NCBI GenBank assembly: GCA_913052515.1
Contig: CAJXFJ010000036.1
Location: forward strand, 1-9,803
Length of the DNA stretch: 9,803 nucleotides
Direction of reading: 5' to 3'
DNA from: an uncultured Flavobacteriales bacterium
GTDB taxonomy: Bacteria; Bacteroidota; Bacteroidia; Flavobacteriales; Vicingaceae
The notes under the pieces were generated by a model. That model was not told the DNA's origin. It did no database searches and was given only the letters and a program-made list of their open reading frames with translations. Positions 6,596-9,803 of this stretch are shown here, piece after piece (positions within the stretch are counted from its first letter, which is position 1; the number at the start of each line of letters is the position of its first letter). Position numbers and translations under genes: made by a program.

Positions 6596-7581
6596 AGCTT
6601 ACAAGCTTTTAAAATACTCTCTTCCATGGGTTCAAATTTAAAATTAGCTAAGGCTTTCTTTAATTTTTCTGAAGAATAACACCTATCTGAAAAGGAAGTT
6701 TGTATGGTTTGCTTTGTTAAAGTTAGCGGACTACCGAAAAGAAAAGCACGCAATTGGTCAAGGTATTGTAGAAGGTTTGCAATTGATTTGGAAACTTTGA
6801 TGCTTGGTGCCTTTTTGTTTAGACCTTTAGCAATTGTGGAAAGAATGGTTTTAAAAGATAAATTTTCGGAGACAAGTATAAAGCGTTCATGACTGATTGA
6901 TGATTCCATGAGCAGAATAATCGCTTTTACCACATCATCAACTCCCACAAATCCATTCGTTCCAGGTGGGTAAAATCGTAGTCCCTTAGCCACTTTTCTT
7001 ATGATGGTGGAGCTGCTTTCAGTCCAATCTCCAAATCCTATTATTGTTGCTGGATTCACAACTACACTGTTTAAGCCTTCTTCACTAGCCCGCCAAACTT
7101 CGTTTTCAGCATAGTACTTGCTGATTGAATAGTCAGATGTAAACTCATTTTTTTGCCAAAGAGCTTCCTCATCCGTGCATTTGTTACCCTCGTATTCCCC
7201 CAAAGCCGCAACTGAACTAACATAACAAAGCTTTTTAATTCCTTGCTCAAGACTAGCATTTACTACATTGGCAGTGCCTTCAATATTTGCCTTCATCATT
7301 TCATTAGATCGCTTAGCATCAAATGAAACAACTGCTGCCAAATGGTATACATAATCAATGCCTTGAAGTGCATCTTTTACCGAAAAATAATCTTCTATAT
7401 CTGCATAAACCCATTCAATATTTTGAAAAAGGGCTGACTTACCTTGGATTTCAAATACATTTTGACATTTCGAAATGCTTTCCTTAGCTCTATAGGTAGC
7501 TCTTATTTGATGTTGATTTTCACACAACCTCACAAGCAAATGACTACCCACTAAACCCGTACCTCCAGTAACTAAAATCAT
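6574..7581 (-). CDS. NAD(P)-dependent epimerase/dehydratase, extended SDR family
   Basis: This 335-residue protein has a Rossmann fold. The dinucleotide-binding glycine motif GGTGLVGSH is at residues 6-14 and an Asp-rich acidic position at 61-64 (DIED). The HLAAVVSF strand (80-87) is followed by the active-site Ser in YVSSVAALGEY (120-130) and the catalytic Tyr151 and Lys155 of YSISKYYAE. The substrate-side motif NPATIIGFGD lies at 176-185. The length fits extended SDRs acting on nucleotide sugars, sterol-like alcohols or flavonoid-type substrates. The C-terminal part does not let me choose a substrate, so it should not be named galE. The ATG at 7579-7581 starts directly at the first beta strand (MILVTGGTG). 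It is transcribed divergently from tyrS and converges on the DUF4296 gene with a 22-bp overlap. Confidence 0.88.
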   Translation of the reverse strand: MILVTGGTGLVGSHLLVRLCENQHQIRATYRAKESISKCQNVFEIQGKSALFQNIEWVYADIEDYFSVKDALQGIDYVYHLAAVVSFDAKRSNEMMKANIEGTANVVNASLEQGIKKLCYVSSVAALGEYEGNKCTDEEALWQKNEFTSDYSISKYYAENEVWRASEEGLNSVVVNPATIIGFGDWTESSSTIIRKVAKGLRFYPPGTNGFVGVDDVVKAIILLMESSISHERFILVSENLSFKTILSTIAKGLNKKAPSIKVSKSIANLLQYLDQLRAFLFGSPLTLTKQTIQTSFSDRCYSSEKLKKALANFKFEPMEESILKACKLYSKESD

Positions 7582-7597
7582 AAATTGAATTGCTTGT

Positions 7598-7605
7598 CAA
7601 AAGTA
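7598..7605 (-). promoter_or_regulatory. Possible -7 box for the epimerase gene
   Basis: On the minus strand this reads TACTTTTG, an exact TAnnTTTG match ending 16 bases before the ATG and implying a very short leader of about 10 nt. A TTG at 7622-7620 lies 14 bases upstream, slightly closer than the usual spacing. Confidence 0.4.
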
Positions 7606-7688
7606 GAGCAAATGACTTACAAAATGGTTCTTCATGAAATGAATTTCTAAAAACAAAAACTTCAGTTTATTAATCCTATGAAAGGGTT

Positions 7689-7716
7689 TTGTTCAGTCAC
7701 AAAGCTATTATCTTTG
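7689..7716 (+). promoter_or_regulatory. tyrS promoter, Bacteroidota type
   Basis: TTG (7689-7691) is followed by 17 bases and then TATCTTTG (7709-7716), an exact match to the TTG-N17-23-TAnnTTTG pattern of the Bacteroidota primary sigma factor. The predicted transcription start is near 7722-7724, giving a leader of about 14 nt that is A-rich just before the ATG at 7737. This is the best promoter in the window. Confidence 0.7.
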
Positions 7717-7724
7717 TCACAAAG
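7696..7724 (+). repeat. GTCACAAAG direct repeat flanking the tyrS -7 box
   Basis: The nonamer GTCACAAAG occurs at 7696-7704 and again at 7716-7724, with starts exactly 20 bp apart, on either side of the -7 box. The second copy is also half of an inverted repeat, CTTTG (7712-7716) and CAAAG (7720-7724) around TCA, sitting on the predicted transcription start. This geometry is compatible with an operator, but chance in AT-rich DNA cannot be excluded. Confidence 0.4.
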
Positions 7725-7736
7725 TAAAATTATTCA

Positions 7737-9017
7737 ATGGACCTGGTAAAAGAACTAGAATGGAGAGGCATGATTCACAACATTATGCCTGGAACACAAG
7801 AGCAATTGCAAAAAGAAATGACACATGGCTATGTGGGCTTTGACCCAACTGCTGATTCTCTTCACATAGGAAATTTAGTGCCCATTATGTTATTAACGCA
7901 CTTGCAAAGAGCCGGCCACAAACCTATTGTACTAGTTGGTGGGGCTACCGGAATGGTAGGTGACCCTTCAGGTAAATCTGAAGAGCGAAACTTTTTGTCG
8001 GAAGAACAAATTGAACATAATCTTTCTTGTCAAAAGAAGCAATTGCGTAAGTTCTTGAATTTTGACCCAAGTTTACCCAATGGAGCTGAAATGGTTAACA
8101 ATTACGATTGGTTCAAAAACTTTTCATTTCTAGAGTTTTTACGTGAAGCTGGTAAGCACATCACCGTCAATTACATGATGGCTAAAGATTCAGTTAAAAA
8201 GCGAATGGAAACTGGAATATCGTTTACTGAATTTTCATACCAACTAATTCAGGGATATGATTTTTACTACCTCAATCAAGAGAAAAACTGCAAGCTACAA
8301 ATGGGTGGCTCCGATCAATGGGGAAACATTGTTACAGGAACTGAACTCATCCGTAGAAAAGCACAAGGAGAAGCCTTTGCCTTAACTTGTCCGTTAATTA
8401 CAAAAGCCGATGGTAGCAAATTTGGAAAATCGGAAGGTGGAAATGTTTGGTTAGATGCCGAAAAGACCTCGCCTTACAAGTTTTACCAGTATTGGTTAAA
8501 CACTTCTGATGAAGATGCTAGCAAATTTGTTCGAATCTTTAGTTTAAAGAACGAGGAAGAAATTTTAGCTTTAGAAAAACAACATGTAGAAGCGCCTCAT
8601 TTAAGAATTTTGCAACAGTCATTAGCAGAAGAATTAACAGAACGCATTCATTCAAAAGAAGCCTTAGAAAATGCTATTTCGGCGTCTAATATTCTATTTG
8701 GAAAATCTACTGCAGATGATTTGAAAAAATTGAGTGAATCTGATTTGTTAAGTGTTTTTGAAGGAATTCCGCAAGCCCATGTGAAGCTTTCTCAATTAAA
8801 AGAAGGAATAGAGATTATTCAATTTTCTACAGAAGTGGTTTCGGCTTTTAACTCCAATGGAGAGGCAAGAAGAATGATTCAAAATAATGGAGTGTCTATT
8901 AACAAGAGTAAAGTAGGCTTAGATTTTGTAGTGGATCAAAGTCAATTGTTATTGAACAAATATATTTTATTGCAAAAAGGTAAAAAGAACTATTATTTGA
9001 TTCACCTTGAAGATTAA
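7737..9017 (+). CDS. tyrS: Tyrosyl-tRNA synthetase
   Basis: This 426-residue class I aminoacyl-tRNA synthetase charges tRNA-Tyr with tyrosine in the cytosol. The HIGH-type signature is HIGN at 43-46, after GFDPTADSL. The tyrosine-binding region includes the [12 protein letters not shown] helix (168-179) and GGSDQWGN (190-197). The KMSKS-type loop is KFGKS at 228-232. A C-terminal S4-like RNA-binding domain runs from about 360 to the end, with [18 protein letters not shown] (376-393). The length is normal for bacterial TyrRS. The ATG at 7737 follows a strong promoter with a short leader, and no T-box-type leader is possible in that space. The 3' end overlaps by 11 bp the TTG start of the exported-protein gene, which suggests translational coupling. 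Confidence 0.97.
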   Translation: MDLVKELEWRGMIHNIMPGTQEQLQKEMTHGYVGFDPTADSLHIGNLVPIMLLTHLQRAGHKPIVLVGGATGMVGDPSGKSEERNFLSEEQIEHNLSCQKKQLRKFLNFDPSLPNGAEMVNNYDWFKNFSFLEFLREAGKHITVNYMMAKDSVKKRMETGISFTEFSYQLIQGYDFYYLNQEKNCKLQMGGSDQWGNIVTGTELIRRKAQGEAFALTCPLITKADGSKFGKSEGGNVWLDAEKTSPYKFYQYWLNTSDEDASKFVRIFSLKNEEEILALEKQHVEAPHLRILQQSLAEELTERIHSKEALENAISASNILFGKSTADDLKKLSESDLLSVFEGIPQAHVKLSQLKEGIEIIQFSTEVVSAFNSNGEARRMIQNNGVSINKSKVGLDFVVDQSQLLLNKYILLQKGKKNYYLIHLED

Positions 9018-9705
9018 GTCGTTTTTCATATCGCTATTTGTCTTTTTTGCTATTCTTTTGAATGCGCAAGAAAAACCGAAAAGGATATTAATGGTTCCTT
9101 TTGATCGTTTTGAGTTTCAATCGACTTTTTCTTTAAAAGATATAGCAACATATAATGATTGGGAGACTGCTGATGTAGTTTTTATCAACTATCAGAATCA
9201 TTTGATAGATGCTTTATCAAAGCCAGATTCACAAATGAGAATGTTTGTTTTGCCAGAACAAGAACTTCAACAAGTGAAAAGCTTATTACCGAAAGTATAT
9301 AAGTCTGAACCAACAACACACCAAGGAGTTAACATAGATGCTTTGGTTAAAAGTGGGAAATTAAAACTACTATTGGAGAACTTTCAGGCAGATTATTTTA
9401 TGGTAATGACCGAGTATATGATTTCATCCAAATTGGTCCCAACAAAAGCTTCATATGAGGGTTCTAAATTTTTAGCCTGGTCAGTACATAAATTCACCTA
9501 TGAAATTTATGATATTGAAGGAACTTTAGTTGCTATGGTAAATCGCTATGGAATAGATCCAACCTTACCTAAAGAGGAGTATGCACATACAAAAGGAACA
9601 CTTTTAAAAAGTCTATCACAACCTTATTCAAAATTGTTAAGAGAGATATCAAGACAGGTAGAATTGTATGAGCGAAAAAGAAAAGTCGTATATAAAATCA
9701 AGTAA
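9007..9705 (+). CDS. Uncharacterised exported protein
   Basis: I do not recognise the family of this 232-residue protein. The chosen start is TTG at 9007, inside the last codons of tyrS. An in-frame stop at 8998-9000 rules out anything further upstream, and the first in-frame ATG (9091, residue 29) would remove the export signal. With the TTG start the protein begins [21 protein letters not shown], a typical Sec signal peptide ending near residue 21. The mature part opens with a strand, [14 protein letters not shown], then an acidic [15 protein letters not shown] region. Mid-protein it has [15 protein letters not shown], and the C-terminus is a basic helix ([17 protein letters not shown]). 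It has no transmembrane helix after the signal and no lipobox Cys, so it is probably periplasmic. It is likely co-transcribed with tyrS. Its 3' end overlaps the convergent downstream gene by 8 bp. Confidence 0.75.
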   Translation: MKIKSFFISLFVFFAILLNAQEKPKRILMVPFDRFEFQSTFSLKDIATYNDWETADVVFINYQNHLIDALSKPDSQMRMFVLPEQELQQVKSLLPKVYKSEPTTHQGVNIDALVKSGKLKLLLENFQADYFMVMTEYMISSKLVPTKASYEGSKFLAWSVHKFTYEIYDIEGTLVAMVNRYGIDPTLPKEEYAHTKGTLLKSLSQPYSKLLREISRQVELYERKRKVVYKIK

Positions 9706-9803
9706 CTAGTAGGTTACAACCTCTGACTTCTGCTTGGTCAAAACGACCTAATACTTCAAATTTTCCATCAGCTTGCATTTTTCCTAAATCATCCGTTTGT
9801 ATA
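9698..9803 (-). CDS. C-terminal fragment of a probable LuxE/PaaK-type acyltransferase, 5' end beyond window
   Basis: An open minus-strand frame enters from the right edge and ends at TGA (9700-9698), giving 34 codons. They read IQTDDLGKMQADGKFEVLG, then [15 protein letters not shown]. The pattern TDDLG ... G-F-VLGR-D ... RGCNLL looks like the hinge and C-terminal tail of adenylate-forming-like proteins, specifically the LuxE-type acyl-protein synthetase/acyltransferase family common in Bacteroidota. With only this tail visible the identification is tentative; another member of the adenylate-forming superfamily is possible. It converges on the exported-protein gene with an 8-bp overlap. Confidence 0.55.
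   Translation of the reverse strand, partial: IQTDDLGKMQADGKFEVLGRFDQAEVRGCNLLVT

Noticed and set aside
6704..6892. 62-codon plus-strand open frame
   Set aside because: It lies wholly inside the epimerase gene on the other strand, has no leader or recognisable domain, and is a shadow frame.
7071..7259. 62-codon minus-strand open frame
   Set aside because: It is an alternative frame inside the epimerase coding sequence, whose SDR motifs (VSSV, YxxxK) fix the true frame.
9091..9093. ATG as the start of the exported protein downstream of tyrS
   Set aside because: It would drop the whole signal peptide, which is a clear coding feature in the same frame upstream.
1..9803. Mobile, defence, CRISPR or biosynthetic-cluster content
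   Set aside because: No transposase, integrase, terminal repeats, spacer array, toxin-antitoxin pair or specialised biosynthetic enzyme is visible; all recognisable genes are ordinary metabolic or envelope genes.

Overview
The window looks like chromosomal DNA from a member of the Bacteroidota, most likely class Flavobacteriia in the Cryomorphaceae/Crocinitomicaceae neighbourhood. The reasons are low GC, A-rich leaders without Shine-Dalgarno sequences, Bacteroidota-type promoters (TTG ... TAnnTTTG), and families largely confined to this phylum: a DUF6089 outer-membrane protein, a DUF4296 lipoprotein, and the pdxJ / CBS / NAD kinase neighbourhood. The lineage assignment is inference. I see no mobile element, tRNA, rRNA or CRISPR array, and no gene-free stretch over 300 bases.

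Region 1 (1-3839, minus strand) is a compact operon. In transcription order it holds a CBS-pair plus ACT-like regulatory protein, a short Omp85-type protein with one POTRA and a beta-barrel, NAD kinase (nadK), and a DUF6089 outer-membrane protein that runs off the left edge. Spacings are 4, 10 and 66 bp, and the last gap carries a possible internal promoter.

Region 2 (3840-6595, plus strand) starts from a 74-bp divergent promoter region. It holds pdxJ (vitamin B6 synthesis), an alpha/beta hydrolase, a polyprenol-phosphate mannosyltransferase (DPM1-like) and a DUF4296 lipoprotein that starts with TTG one base after the previous stop codon. The lipoprotein gene overlaps tail-to-tail by 22 bp with the next gene.

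Region 3 (6574-9803) has an extended-SDR NAD-dependent epimerase on the minus strand. It is divergent from tyrS across 155 bp that contain a very good tyrS promoter and a repeated GTCACAAAG element. tyrS overlaps by 11 bp an uncharacterised exported protein with a TTG start. That gene in turn overlaps by 8 bp the 3' end of a partial minus-strand gene, whose C-terminus resembles a LuxE/PaaK-type acyltransferase.

Taken together this is a housekeeping segment: cofactor synthesis (NADP, pyridoxal phosphate), tRNA charging, and envelope assembly (Omp85-like protein, outer-membrane barrel, polyprenol-sugar donor, lipoprotein). I found no convincing new defence, mobile or biosynthetic system. The points most worth a second look are the Omp85-like gene inserted beside nadK with an altered RGY-type motif, the repeat at the tyrS promoter, the back-to-back promoters at 3840-3913, and the unknown exported protein downstream of tyrS.
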